The translations under genes were made by a program, and so were the position numbers. The notes beneath the pieces were generated by a model that was not told where the DNA came from, did no database searches, and saw nothing but the letters and a program-made list of their open reading frames with translations. From QHWT01 sp963755695 (lineage in GTDB: Bacteria > Acidobacteriota > Vicinamibacteria > Vicinamibacterales > 2-12-FULL-66-21), in assembly GCA_963755695.1 (NCBI GenBank), contig CAVWLB010000001.1, forward strand, positions 1,054,001-1,118,000: DNA of 64,000 nucleotides, in the 5' to 3' direction. Positions within the stretch are counted from its first letter, which is position 1. Each line of letters starts with the position of its first letter. Positions 26,579 to 35,349 of this stretch are shown here, one piece after another.

Positions 26579-28197
26579 TTCCTGCGCTGGTCGTCTTCGC
26601 GTATCTCGCCGTCGTGTTGTGCATCGGTCTGTTTGCCGGACGTGCGCCCGAAAGCCGTCCCGATGCGGAGGACTACTTTCTCGCCGGGCGGGCCATCGGA
26701 CCGGTGGTGTTCTTGTTGTCGCTATTTGGCACGAACATGACGGCGTTCTCGATTCTTGGCGCGTCGGGCCACGCCTTTGCCAATGGGATCGTGACCTACG
26801 GTTTGATGGCATCTTCCTCGGCGTTGATCATCCCGCTCGGGATCTTCCTGATCGGCACGAGGCTCTGGGCGCTTGGCAAGCGCCACGGGTTCATGACGCC
26901 GGTGCAGATGTTCCGCGATCGCTGGGAGTGCGGTCACATCGGCACGGTCATCTTCGCCGTGCAGGCGGTGCTGCTCGTGCCCTACATCGTGATTGCGGTC
27001 ATGGGCGGCGGCACGACGCTGCGCGCGGTCAGTGGCGGCGTGGTTCCGTACTGGCTCGGTGGCGCGGTCGTGTCGCTCGTGGTAATGGGTTACGTGTTTT
27101 TCGGTGGCATGCGCGGCACCGCCTGGGTCAACACCTTCCAGACGATTCTCTTCCTGTCGTTCGGCGCAATCGCGGTGTCGGTGATTTCGGCCGGCATGGG
27201 TGGATTTCGCAGTGCCGTCGAGAGCATCCTGGCTTCTCCGGCGGCGCCGCTGCTGACGCGCGAGCGCATCTCGCCGCTCTATTTCTTCAGCTACACCTTC
27301 ATCCCGCTCTCATCGATTGCCTTTCCTCACATCGGCATCTTCTGTTTGACCGCACGACGGCTGGGACATTTCCGGAGGACGGTGATCCTGTATCCCGTCT
27401 GCATGCTGGCGATCTGGCTGCCGTCGGTATTTCTCGGCGTGGTTGCGAATCGTGCGGTCGACGTGCCGTCGATCAGGACCAAGCTCGAGGCGCGTGCGGT
27501 GCTGGCCTCCGCCGGTCCGGCGCTGCCGCTCGAGCGTCGCGACCAATTGCGCGCTGCCGCCAATGGCGACGATGTGATTCTGCGGCTGGTCGAGGCGTAT
27601 GCCCCGGTGTGGCTGGCATCGCTGCTTGGCGCGGCGGTCATGGCGGCCGTGATGGCGAGCGATTCTCAGATTCTCGCCCTCTCGACGATGTTCACTGAAG
27701 ATGTCTTTGCGTATTACGGCGGACAGGCGCGATTCGGACCCGCCGTCCAGGTTCACACCGGACGGATGTTCGTGGTTGCCCTGACGATTGTCGCCTACGC
27801 CATCGCGCTCAGCGCACCGCAATCCATCTTCGATATCGCGAGCCAGTACGCGTTTGCGGGATACTCGGCGCTGGCGCCGCTCCTCGTCGCGGCACTGTTC
27901 TGGAAGAAGAGCACGAAGTGGGGCGCCCTCGCCGTGGCGGCGTGGACGGCCAGCGCAGTTGCTGGCATCGCCATGCTGCAATCGATCATACCGCCGCCGC
28001 CGCCGGGGATCGCGGTGCCGGTGTGGTCGATCGGCAGCCTCGATGTGATCGCGCGTGTTGCCGCGGGCACGACCGTGCTCGGCTTCCTTCCGGTGGTGCC
28101 GATGACGCTGATCTCCGCGCTGCTGATGTTCGTCGTGTCGCGTGCGACTGCCGCGTCAGTGCCCGGCGCGGCCACGCTGGCGAAGTATGAGGTGTAG
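26575..28197 (+). CDS. Sodium:solute symporter (SSS family)
   Basis: A 540-residue protein with about 13 membrane helices. Family words include DAEDYFLAGRAIGPVVFLLS near residues 25-45, and the fifth-helix region AVQAVLLVPYIVIAVMGGG. It should import an organic solute with Na+ through the inner membrane. It is coupled by ATGA to the DUF3311-like gene before it and is followed two bases later by an MFS gene. The substrate is not evident; short organic acids, sugars and amino acids are all known in the family. A long loop (RAVDVPSIRTKLEARAVLAS) interrupts the central part. Confidence 0.88.
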   Translation: MIPALVVFAYLAVVLCIGLFAGRAPESRPDAEDYFLAGRAIGPVVFLLSLFGTNMTAFSILGASGHAFANGIVTYGLMASSSALIIPLGIFLIGTRLWALGKRHGFMTPVQMFRDRWECGHIGTVIFAVQAVLLVPYIVIAVMGGGTTLRAVSGGVVPYWLGGAVVSLVVMGYVFFGGMRGTAWVNTFQTILFLSFGAIAVSVISAGMGGFRSAVESILASPAAPLLTRERISPLYFFSYTFIPLSSIAFPHIGIFCLTARRLGHFRRTVILYPVCMLAIWLPSVFLGVVANRAVDVPSIRTKLEARAVLASAGPALPLERRDQLRAAANGDDVILRLVEAYAPVWLASLLGAAVMAAVMASDSQILALSTMFTEDVFAYYGGQARFGPAVQVHTGRMFVVALTIVAYAIALSAPQSIFDIASQYAFAGYSALAPLLVAALFWKKSTKWGALAVAAWTASAVAGIAMLQSIIPPPPPGIAVPVWSIGSLDVIARVAAGTTVLGFLPVVPMTLISALLMFVVSRATAASVPGAATLAKYEV

Positions 28198-28199
28198 TC

Positions 28200-29543
28200 A
28201 TGGCGACGGCCCCCTCCCAGGAATCGGCGGAACGGATCGAGCGGCTCACGTGGCTGATTGCCATCGTTGCGGCGATCGGCTTCGCCTTCGATGCGTACGA
28301 GCTGCTGATGCTGCCGCTGATCGTCCGGCCGGCGCTGATCGAGCTGCTTGGCGTCCCCGGCGCGCATCCATCGATCAACCAGTGGGTGGGTTACCTCTTT
28401 TACATTCCAGCGGTGGCAGGCGGGGTTTTCGGCCTGCTCGGCGGATATCTGACCGATCTCTTCGGAAGACGGCGAGTGCTCGTGTGGAGCATCCTGCTCT
28501 ACGCGTTGTCGGCGTTGGCGGCCGGCTACGCCACGTCGGTCGGGTGGCTGCTGTTCTGGCGCTGCTGCACGTTCGTGGGCGTGTGTGTGGAGTTTGTCGC
28601 CGCCGTCGCCTGGCTGTCGGAATTGTTCCCGGATCCGAAGCGCCGCGAAGCCATCGTCGGCTATACCCAGGCCTTCGGATCGCTTGGAGGATTGATGGTG
28701 ACGGCGGGCTACTATCTCGCGGTCACCTATGGCCATGCGCTGCCGGTCGTTCACGGCGGTCATGAAGCGTGGCGTTACACGCTCATGTCAGGCGTCATCC
28801 CTGCGATCCCGCTGATGGTCATCCGGCCGTTCCTGCCGGAGTCCCCCGCGTGGCAGGAAAAGAAGAAGTCCGGCACGCTGAAGCGTCCCAGCTTCGGTGA
28901 GTTGTTCCAACCGCGGTTTCGCCGGACGACGATCGTGACCACGGTGATGATGGCATGCGCGTATGCGGCTGCGTTCGGCGCGATTCAACAGGTGCCGCGC
29001 ATCGTCCCGGGTCTGGCGGAAGTACGCACGCTGCCGCGGCCGGCGCAGGAGCAGACCGTCAGTGCGGTACAGTCGTTTCAGGAATTCGGTGGCCTCGCCG
29101 GACGCATCGCCCTCGCGTATCTGGCTGTGCGCATTCTGTCGCGGCGCAGGCTCCTGCATCTGTTCCAGATCCCCGGGCTGATTCTGTTGCCGCTCGTGTT
29201 CCTGGGACCGGCGACGAGTAATCTCTCGCTCCTCAAGTGGGGCATTGGGATCGTCGGCTTCCTGACGATCGCGCAGTTCAGTTTCTGGGGGAACTATCTG
29301 CCGCGGGTATACCCGACGTTCCTTCGTGGCACCGGTGAGAGTTTTGCGGCGAACGTGGGCGGACGAATGATCGGAACTGCCGCGGCGCTGCTGACCACCA
29401 ACCTGGTCGCGTCAATGCCCGGAGGGACGCCACCGATCAAGCTCGCTCACGCGGCGGCCCTCGTCGGGACGGCGGCCTACGTGATCGGGTTCGCGGCCAG
29501 CTTCTGGCTGCCGGAACCGAGCCAGGAGCACCTGCCGGACTGA
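28200..29543 (+). CDS. MFS transporter
   Basis: A 447-residue protein with 12 predicted membrane helices. The loop 2-3 signature GGYLTDLFGRRRVLVW and the helix-1 word GFAFDAYELLMLPLI place it in the major facilitator superfamily, near the sugar/aromatic-acid porters. PESPAWQEKKKSGTLKR marks the central loop. It starts two bases after the symporter stop, so the three transport genes from 26315 form one unit. It converges with the iron alcohol dehydrogenase gene. The substrate is unknown. Confidence 0.88.
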   Translation: MATAPSQESAERIERLTWLIAIVAAIGFAFDAYELLMLPLIVRPALIELLGVPGAHPSINQWVGYLFYIPAVAGGVFGLLGGYLTDLFGRRRVLVWSILLYALSALAAGYATSVGWLLFWRCCTFVGVCVEFVAAVAWLSELFPDPKRREAIVGYTQAFGSLGGLMVTAGYYLAVTYGHALPVVHGGHEAWRYTLMSGVIPAIPLMVIRPFLPESPAWQEKKKSGTLKRPSFGELFQPRFRRTTIVTTVMMACAYAAAFGAIQQVPRIVPGLAEVRTLPRPAQEQTVSAVQSFQEFGGLAGRIALAYLAVRILSRRRLLHLFQIPGLILLPLVFLGPATSNLSLLKWGIGIVGFLTIAQFSFWGNYLPRVYPTFLRGTGESFAANVGGRMIGTAAALLTTNLVASMPGGTPPIKLAHAAALVGTAAYVIGFAASFWLPEPSQEHLPD

Positions 29544-29555
29544 AAGAGGGGAGAC

Positions 29556-30701
29556 TCACAACGCCCGCTCGTAGAGCGTGAGCGCTGCGCTGGCGTCGAA
29601 TGGACGGGGGTTGAACGTTCCGGTCCACTGCGTGGCGGCGTCCTTTGCAAGGTCGGTGAGGTCATCTGCGCTGACGCCGATCTCTCCCAGGGTGCGCGGA
29701 AGATTGCCGGCGCGTGCCAACGCCTCGAGGTGCGCCGCCAGGCTCTCGCCAGCATTGGCGCCTCCACTCAGTCCAGACATCGCGAGCAGTTCCCTGTATC
29801 GCTCGCGGGTCGGCGCGTGTTCCGCATTCCACCTGACCACGTGCGGCAGCATCACGGCGATCGCGATACCGTGAGCCGTTCCATGACGCGCCGTCAGTGG
29901 ATTGGCGCACGCGTGGGTTGCCCCCAGCATCGACGCCTCAATCGCGATACCCGCCTGGTGCGCGCCGAGCAACATGGCGCCGCGCGCATGGAGATCGCTC
30001 GGACCCTCGAGCACGCGCGCGTAATGCTCCTCGAGCAGCCGCCAGGCGTCGCGCGCGAACAGATCCGAGACGCTCGTCCGTCGAGCCGTGACGTACGACT
30101 CGACAGCATGCGAGATCGCGTCGTAGCCGGCGACGGCGGCGACCTCACGCGGCTGCGAAACGGTCAGTGCCGGATCGAGGATGGCGATCCGGAAGGCTGC
30201 TTTCGGGTCGCCGCAGGCCATCTTGGCGTGCGTCTCGGCGTCGGAGATCACCGCGTAGGATTGCGCCTCGCTGCCGGTGCCAGCCGTCATCGGCACGCCA
30301 ATTGACGGCAGCATCGGCTTCGTCGCCTTCCCGTGACCTCGGTAATCCCGCATCGACCGGCCGTTGGTGAGCACGAAATTGATGCCCTTGGCACAATCGA
30401 GCGAGCTCCCGCCGCCTAAGGCAACGATCGAATCAATCGTGCAGGATGCTGCTTTGGCGCGCCCGGCCTCTATCATCCGCGTGTCTGGATTGGCATCGAA
30501 GTCCTGGAACACCCATGGCCTGATTCCTGCCGACGTGAGCAGGTTCGAGACCCGCGCCACCTGGCCGGTCGCAACGATGCCGGGATCCGCAACGATCAAA
30601 GTGCGAGCGAAGCCGAGCTCGCGGGCATGGGAGCCGATCGTGGCGACGGCATCCTCACCAAACACAACCCGCGTGCGGAGTGTGAAGTCGAACGAGTTCA
30701 T
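29556..30701 (-). CDS. Iron-containing alcohol dehydrogenase
   Basis: A 381-residue type III ADH. The N-terminal NAD-binding part carries VALGGGSSLDCAKGINF and GVPMTAGTGSEAQSYAVI. The metal ligands are the Asp after AILDPALT..., the His of DAISHAVESYV and the His residues of ATHACANPLTARHGTAHG. It interconverts an alcohol and an aldehyde or ketone using NAD(P) in the cytoplasm. It stands alone between two plus-strand operons. The nearby ALDH/ligase pair could make an aldehyde that this enzyme reduces, but the genes are 3 kb apart and not co-directional, so this is only a suggestion. Confidence 0.9.
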   Translation of the reverse strand: MNSFDFTLRTRVVFGEDAVATIGSHARELGFARTLIVADPGIVATGQVARVSNLLTSAGIRPWVFQDFDANPDTRMIEAGRAKAASCTIDSIVALGGGSSLDCAKGINFVLTNGRSMRDYRGHGKATKPMLPSIGVPMTAGTGSEAQSYAVISDAETHAKMACGDPKAAFRIAILDPALTVSQPREVAAVAGYDAISHAVESYVTARRTSVSDLFARDAWRLLEEHYARVLEGPSDLHARGAMLLGAHQAGIAIEASMLGATHACANPLTARHGTAHGIAIAVMLPHVVRWNAEHAPTRERYRELLAMSGLSGGANAGESLAAHLEALARAGNLPRTLGEIGVSADDLTDLAKDAATQWTGTFNPRPFDASAALTLYERAL

Positions 30702-30896
30702 GGGGCGACTTCAATGCTAAATGTGAAACGGTCTAAATGCGTCTCCTCGAACCCGAAAAGTGAGCCTCACGCTCGAGCCTGATTGATCGGCCGTCCTGGT
30801 CCGTTTCACCCCTTTCTGGGACCGCTCTACCCCGAAATCGTGGTGGCACTGTGGTTTGCCGCGCATCCTCGTCGTCCGTCACAGAGAGGAGGACAG

Positions 30897-31727
30897 ATGC
30901 GTTACCGGTTGCTCCCGATTGTCGCGGTGCTCGTGCTGGTCGGTCCCGCGTCCGCGACAGAAGATCTCCTCCATGAGCGCGGCGGTCAGACGGCACAGCC
31001 AGAGACGCCGTGGAAGGGCAAGAACCTGAAATACTTTCCAAAGGACATCAGCCGGGATCGGCTGACGCAGCGCATGCGCGAGTTTTCGTTTGCGCTCGGC
31101 GTACGCTGCCAGTATTGCCACGCCGGAGGCAATGGAATCACCTTTGACGGCGTGGATTTTTCCTCGGACGAGAAGGCGTCAAAGAGGAAGGCGCGTGCAA
31201 TGCTTCGCATGCTGGACCAGGTGAACAGGAGACTCTTGCCCGAAGTTCCTTCGCGCGCGGAACCGCGCGTCGAGGTCGATTGCGTAACCTGCCACCGCGG
31301 CTTGCCTTTGCCCAAGACGTTGCAGACCACGCTGCTGGAGATCGCGAACAAGGACGGAGTGGCCGCGGCGGTGGTGCGCTACCGTGAGCTGCGACGAGAC
31401 GAGATGGGCACCGGGCGCTACGACTTCGGCGAGTGGGAAATCAACGAGCTCGCGCGGCGGCTCGCGGCCGCCAACGACACCGCCTCCGCGATCGCGATCC
31501 TCGAGATGAACGGCGAGTTCTATCCAAAATCCGCGGCGATCGACTTCCAGCTCGGCGAGCTGCATCGGAAACGCGGCGAGCGCGACCAGGCGCTCAAAAG
31601 CTACCGCGCCGTGCTCGACAAGGCGCCGGACCACGAAGGCGCGAAGAAACGCATCGAGGAGTTGGAAAAGAGCCACGGATCAAACGGGTCACCTGGGTCA
31701 CAGGGATCAGTCATGGCTCGAAAATGA
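30897..31727 (+). CDS. Di-heme c-type cytochrome with C-terminal TPR
   Basis: A 276-residue exported protein with signal peptide MRYRLLPIVAVLVLVGPASA. Two heme-binding motifs are present: CQYCH at residues 71-75 and CVTCH at 129-133. The surrounding sequence (MREFSFALGVRCQYCHAGG, EVDCVTCHRG) is typical of the photosynthetic-reaction-centre-cytochrome-like family found widely in non-phototrophic Acidobacteriota. A tetratricopeptide repeat follows (IDFQLGELHRKRGERDQALK). The last 17 residues are Gly/Ser-rich and come from a short repeated GGGTCAC-type DNA stretch. A strong Shine-Dalgarno sequence (GAGAGGAGG) precedes the ATG. The stop overlaps the histidine kinase start as ATGA. Confidence 0.88.
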   Translation: MRYRLLPIVAVLVLVGPASATEDLLHERGGQTAQPETPWKGKNLKYFPKDISRDRLTQRMREFSFALGVRCQYCHAGGNGITFDGVDFSSDEKASKRKARAMLRMLDQVNRRLLPEVPSRAEPRVEVDCVTCHRGLPLPKTLQTTLLEIANKDGVAAAVVRYRELRRDEMGTGRYDFGEWEINELARRLAAANDTASAIAILEMNGEFYPKSAAIDFQLGELHRKRGERDQALKSYRAVLDKAPDHEGAKKRIEELEKSHGSNGSPGSQGSVMARK

Positions 31728-32767
31728 CACGGCCGCGCGCGTGGCTGGCGATCCTCGGCGGGTGGACGGCGCTCGCGTTGTTCCTCGCGGTCAGCGCCTC
31801 GCTCACCTATCTCTCGACCGGCCGACCGGCCAACTGGTCGTTGAGCATCAGCCGCTCGCTGTCGGAGTGGTGGCTGTGGGCGCTCCTGACGCCGGCGGTC
31901 GTCGCGCTCGCGCGACGCTTTCCCCTCCATGGCGACCGTCGCGGCCTCAATGCGATCGTCCTGATCGTGGCCGGCGTGGTCATCGCGATCGGAAAGACGT
32001 TCGCCGACCGCGCGCTGTTCGCGTGGCTGACCGGATTCTGGATGTACCTGCTCGTCAGCACGCTGGCGTTGCAATTCGTGGTCTACGCGGTTCTCGTCGC
32101 CGCGGCGCATGGCCTCGAGTACGATCGACGGAGCCGCGAGCGCGAGCAGCTCGAGGCGCGGCTCGCCGAGACGCAGCTGCAGCTTCTCAGCATGCAGATC
32201 CAGCCGCATTTCCTCTTCAACACGCTGAACACGATCGCCGAGCTGGTTCACGAGGATCCGGATACCGCGGACAGGATGATTGCCGGCCTCAGCGACCTGC
32301 TGCGGCGCGCGCTCGACCTGGGTACGACGCAACAAATCCCGCTCAGCGCGGAGCTCGAACTGCTGTCCCGCTACCTCGATATCCAGAAGGCACGGTTTGG
32401 CGAGCGGCTGCAGGTGAACATCAAAGTCGATGCTGCCACGCGCAATGCGGCCGTTCCGGTCCTCATGCTGCAACCGCTCGTCGAGAACGCCATCCGGCAC
32501 GGTCTTGCCGCGCGAGTGGACGCCGGCCGCATCGACATCGAAGCGCGGCTTGCCGATGGCAAGCTCCTGCTCGACGTCACCGACGATGGCACGGGGAATG
32601 GCGACCAGATCGGCCCCGGCCCGGAGCGTGTCGGACTCGGAAACACCCGCGCCCGTCTCGATGCGCTGTATGGCGACGGCTGCCGGCTGTCGCTCTCGCG
32701 CATTTCCGGGCGCGGCGCCCGCGTGTCGCTCGAGATCCCGTTTCGTCCGCTGGCGGGGCAGCCATGA
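31724..32767 (+). CDS. LytS/YehU-type sensor histidine kinase
   Basis: A 347-residue membrane kinase. Four helices occupy about residues 10-127, followed by a coiled segment and the His_kinase domain with QIQPHFLFNTLNTIAEL, phospho-acceptor H162. The ATPase domain carries VPVLMLQPLVENAIRHG (N-box) and GLGNTRARLDALYG (G-box). It should phosphorylate the LytTR regulator encoded next, with which it shares an ATGA overlap. No PAS or GAF sensor is present, so sensing is probably through the membrane part. The coupling to a di-heme cytochrome gene suggests a redox or respiratory signal; this is inference. Confidence 0.9.
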   Translation: MTRPRAWLAILGGWTALALFLAVSASLTYLSTGRPANWSLSISRSLSEWWLWALLTPAVVALARRFPLHGDRRGLNAIVLIVAGVVIAIGKTFADRALFAWLTGFWMYLLVSTLALQFVVYAVLVAAAHGLEYDRRSREREQLEARLAETQLQLLSMQIQPHFLFNTLNTIAELVHEDPDTADRMIAGLSDLLRRALDLGTTQQIPLSAELELLSRYLDIQKARFGERLQVNIKVDAATRNAAVPVLMLQPLVENAIRHGLAARVDAGRIDIEARLADGKLLLDVTDDGTGNGDQIGPGPERVGLGNTRARLDALYGDGCRLSLSRISGRGARVSLEIPFRPLAGQP

Positions 32768-33510
32768 CCTTGCGGATTCTCATCGTGGACGACGAGAGCG
32801 TCGCGCGCCGGCGGATTCGACGGCTGCTCGCCGCGGAACCCGACGTGGCGGTCATCGGCGAATGCGGCGACGGCGCGTCGGCGATTGCCGCGATTGGCGC
32901 CGAGCGTCCGAATCTCGTCTTTCTCGACGTCCAGATGCCGGAACGCGATGGGTTCGAGGTGCTGCAGGCCCTTCCGACGCCGGAGCTGCCCGCGATCTTG
33001 TTCGTCACCGCCTACGACCGCTATGCCCTACGCGCGTTCGACGTGCACGCGATCGACTTCCTGCTGAAACCGTTCACCCGCGAGCGCTTTCGCATCGCAC
33101 TGGCTCGGGCGCGCGAACGGCTCGAACGCCGCGATCGCGATGCCGGCCTGGCGGCGCTGGCGGCGAGCCTGCGCGAGCGCCCGCGTTATCTGTCGAGGGT
33201 GCCAGTGCGGACCGCCGGTCGAATCGTCCTGGTCGATTTGACAACCGTCGACTGGCTCGAAGCCGCGGACAACTACGTACTCCTGCATGTGCGGAGCCGC
33301 GAGTACCTGTTACGCGAGACGCTGGCCGCCCTCGAGGCGCAGCTCGACCCCGACCGGTTTGCGCGTATTCACCGCTCCGCAATCGTGCAGATCGATCGCA
33401 TTGTCGAACTCCATCCCGCCACGCATGGCGACTTCGACGTGCTGCTGCGCGACGGCACGCGGCTCACACTCAGCCGCACCTGGCGGGAGCGGTTGCGAGG
33501 CCTGTGCTAG
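32764..33510 (+). CDS. LytTR-family response regulator
   Basis: A 248-residue two-domain regulator. The receiver domain has the acidic pair at residues 9-11, phospho-acceptor D55 in LVFLDVQMPERDG, T82 and K102 in FLLKPF. The LytTR DNA-binding domain spans about residues 148-248, with VDWLEAADNYVLLHV and FARIHRSAIVQIDRIVEL. It acts as the output of the kinase encoded before it. LytTR proteins bind paired direct repeats upstream of their targets; I did not find a clear pair in front of this operon. Confidence 0.92.
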   Translation: MTLRILIVDDESVARRRIRRLLAAEPDVAVIGECGDGASAIAAIGAERPNLVFLDVQMPERDGFEVLQALPTPELPAILFVTAYDRYALRAFDVHAIDFLLKPFTRERFRIALARARERLERRDRDAGLAALAASLRERPRYLSRVPVRTAGRIVLVDLTTVDWLEAADNYVLLHVRSREYLLRETLAALEAQLDPDRFARIHRSAIVQIDRIVELHPATHGDFDVLLRDGTRLTLSRTWRERLRGLC

Positions 33511-33557
33511 ACCAGCGAGTGCGTTGAGATATCTGCCAGACGTACGGAGAAGACACT

Positions 33558-33770
33558 CTCACGCAAAGACGCCAGGGCGCAAAGGCCATGGTGCATCAAA
33601 GGAGCTGCGACATCACGCATTCGCCGCGCCCGCCTCCGGCGGGCGTCGCGGCGGCGAACGCGTCAGCGCAGCCAGATCAGTTGTCTTCTCCCCACGCGAG
33701 CGGCATCGACATCATCGGGTGATCAGAAGGGGTTCCGGTCGGCCCTTGCGCCTTTGCGCCCTGGCGTGAG
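33558..33770. mobile_element. MITE-like palindromic element between convergent genes
   Basis: Terminal inverted repeats share a perfect 17-bp arm, CGCCAGGGCGCAAAGGC at 33570-33586 and its complement at 33750-33766. CTCACG/CGTGAG extends them; the left copy carries an extra CAAAGACG. The roughly 160-bp interior holds a GC-rich imperfect hairpin near 33617-33656 and no coding frame of note. It fills most of the 320-bp gap between the response regulator gene and the radical SAM gene. No transposase is present, and no clear target-site duplication is seen. Confidence 0.5.
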
Positions 33771-33829
33771 TCGTACGTGACAGGCGGAGTCTCCCGGGCG
33801 CTTGGTCTGCCGATCGAGCGTGTGATCAG

Positions 33830-35314
33830 TCACGTAAGTCGGGCCGGGAGCTGTTGCAGGCCCGGCTTCTCCGGGCGCCCGATTTCCTGGTCAGGGTGAC
33901 AGGGCCGCGCGCTGGCCAGTCCGCGTTCATCGCTCACCCTCGACAGCACAGCCTCGAGAAGCGGCGTCAACAGTCGAAGCTGACGCGCGCGAATGACGAG
34001 ATTCCACGCGCGCTCGAACTTCTTCCAGCCGGACGCATAGAAGAAATGCTTGGCCTGGTGCTTCAGCGTTCCATGCGCGAAGGATGCACGGCCAATCGAG
34101 GACCATCGATAGAACTCCTCGTACGCCCAGTTGTAACCCGCCTCGAGCTCTCGAGGGCTCATCCCGAGGGGGCGATAGACCACGTGACGGGTGTCGTAGA
34201 GATCCCAGTTGCGTGTGGTGATCCGGCCTTCGCGTTCGAGCCGCGCGTGGAGACCGGTTCCAGGATACGGAGTCTGGACGTGAAACGTCGCGGTGGTGAT
34301 GCCCTGCTCGATCGCCCACTCCACGGTCCGTCGAAACACGTCCGGGCCGTCATCGTCCATGCCGAACACGAAACTTCCGTTGATCATGATGCCGAGGCCG
34401 TGCAGCCGGTTGGTGACGGCACGGTAGTCGCGATTCAGGTTCTGACGCTTGCCGCTGCGCCGGAGGTTGTCAGGCGTCAGCGTTTCGAACCCGACGAACA
34501 AACTGCGCAGCCCAGCATCGGCAGCGCGCTCGATCAGATCGCCGCGCAGGATCGAATCGACCGTCGCGGCACCCTGGAACAGCCTCTTCATGCCCTGCAT
34601 GCCGTCGAACAGGCTCCGGGCAAACCGCGGGTCGCCGAGCAGATGATCGTCGAGAAAATAGAGATGCCGTCCCGGGAGCCGTGCGATCTCGGCGAGCGCC
34701 TGATCGACCCGCTGGGTGTAAAAGGATTTGCCGCCGGTGAAGAAGGCATCCTTGTAGCAGAAGTCGCAGTGCTGCGGGCAGCCTCGCGTCACGACGATTG
34801 AGTTGGGCACGAGGTAGTTGCGGCGGCGAATCAGATCGCGGCGGATTGGCGGGATGTGCGCGAGCGTGCGACCGTCGGTCGACCGATAGACGCGCCGCGG
34901 ACGCCTGGCACGGAAGTCGTCGAGAAACTGCGGGAACGTCTGGTCTCCCGGTCCGAGAAAGATCGCGTCGGCATGACCGGCCGCTTCAGAGGGAACTGCC
35001 GTGACGTGCAGCCCGCCGAGCGCGACGAAGATGCCTCTGGCGCGGTAGCTGTCAGCGATCCGGTAGGCGCGGTACGCGTTGGTGATGTACACCTGGATGA
35101 CGACGAGATCGGGACGGTCGTCGGTGAGCAGGGGCTCGACGTGCTCGTCGACGATCGCGACTTCGTCGTCCTGGTGGACGTACGACGCCAGCGTTGCCAG
35201 GCCAAGCGGCGGGAACAGTGAATACTTGATCGGACGCCAGTAGGGGCTGGTGGCTTCCGTGAGCGCCGGGAGGATCATCTTGACGCGGAGCGGTGAACTG
35301 GTCATACTTTGCAT
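33830..35314 (-). CDS. B12-binding-domain radical SAM protein
   Basis: A 494-residue protein. An N-terminal cobalamin-binding-like domain (residues 10-150; FPPLGLATLASYVHQDDEVA, VALGGLHVTAVPSEA) precedes the radical SAM barrel, where the cluster motif is RGCPQHCDFCYK. The order and size match the class B/HpnJ-HpnR-like radical SAM group, which methylates or rearranges unactivated carbons in lipids and natural products. The substrate is unknown. It lies downstream of a GT39 membrane glycosyltransferase gene on the same strand, so a role in modifying a membrane lipid is possible. A palindrome covers its start. An in-frame ATG at 35305 (MTSSPLRV) is an alternative. Confidence 0.85.
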   Translation of the reverse strand: MQSMTSSPLRVKMILPALTEATSPYWRPIKYSLFPPLGLATLASYVHQDDEVAIVDEHVEPLLTDDRPDLVVIQVYITNAYRAYRIADSYRARGIFVALGGLHVTAVPSEAAGHADAIFLGPGDQTFPQFLDDFRARRPRRVYRSTDGRTLAHIPPIRRDLIRRRNYLVPNSIVVTRGCPQHCDFCYKDAFFTGGKSFYTQRVDQALAEIARLPGRHLYFLDDHLLGDPRFARSLFDGMQGMKRLFQGAATVDSILRGDLIERAADAGLRSLFVGFETLTPDNLRRSGKRQNLNRDYRAVTNRLHGLGIMINGSFVFGMDDDGPDVFRRTVEWAIEQGITTATFHVQTPYPGTGLHARLEREGRITTRNWDLYDTRHVVYRPLGMSPRELEAGYNWAYEEFYRWSSIGRASFAHGTLKHQAKHFFYASGWKKFERAWNLVIRARQLRLLTPLLEAVLSRVSDERGLASARPCHPDQEIGRPEKPGLQQLPARLT

Positions 35315-35325
35315 TGTAAAGTATA
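35304..35325 (-). promoter_or_regulatory. Palindromic operator overlapping -10 and start codon
   Basis: Perfect 7-bp arms ATACTTT (35304-35310) and AAAGTAT (35318-35324) are separated by seven bases that contain the ATG of the radical SAM gene. On the minus strand TATACT (35325-35320) is a good -10 only five bases before that ATG. A dimeric regulator bound here would block both transcription and translation start. No convincing -35 is seen. Confidence 0.45.
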
Positions 35326-35349
35326 ACCGTATTCCGCCGACCGCGATTG

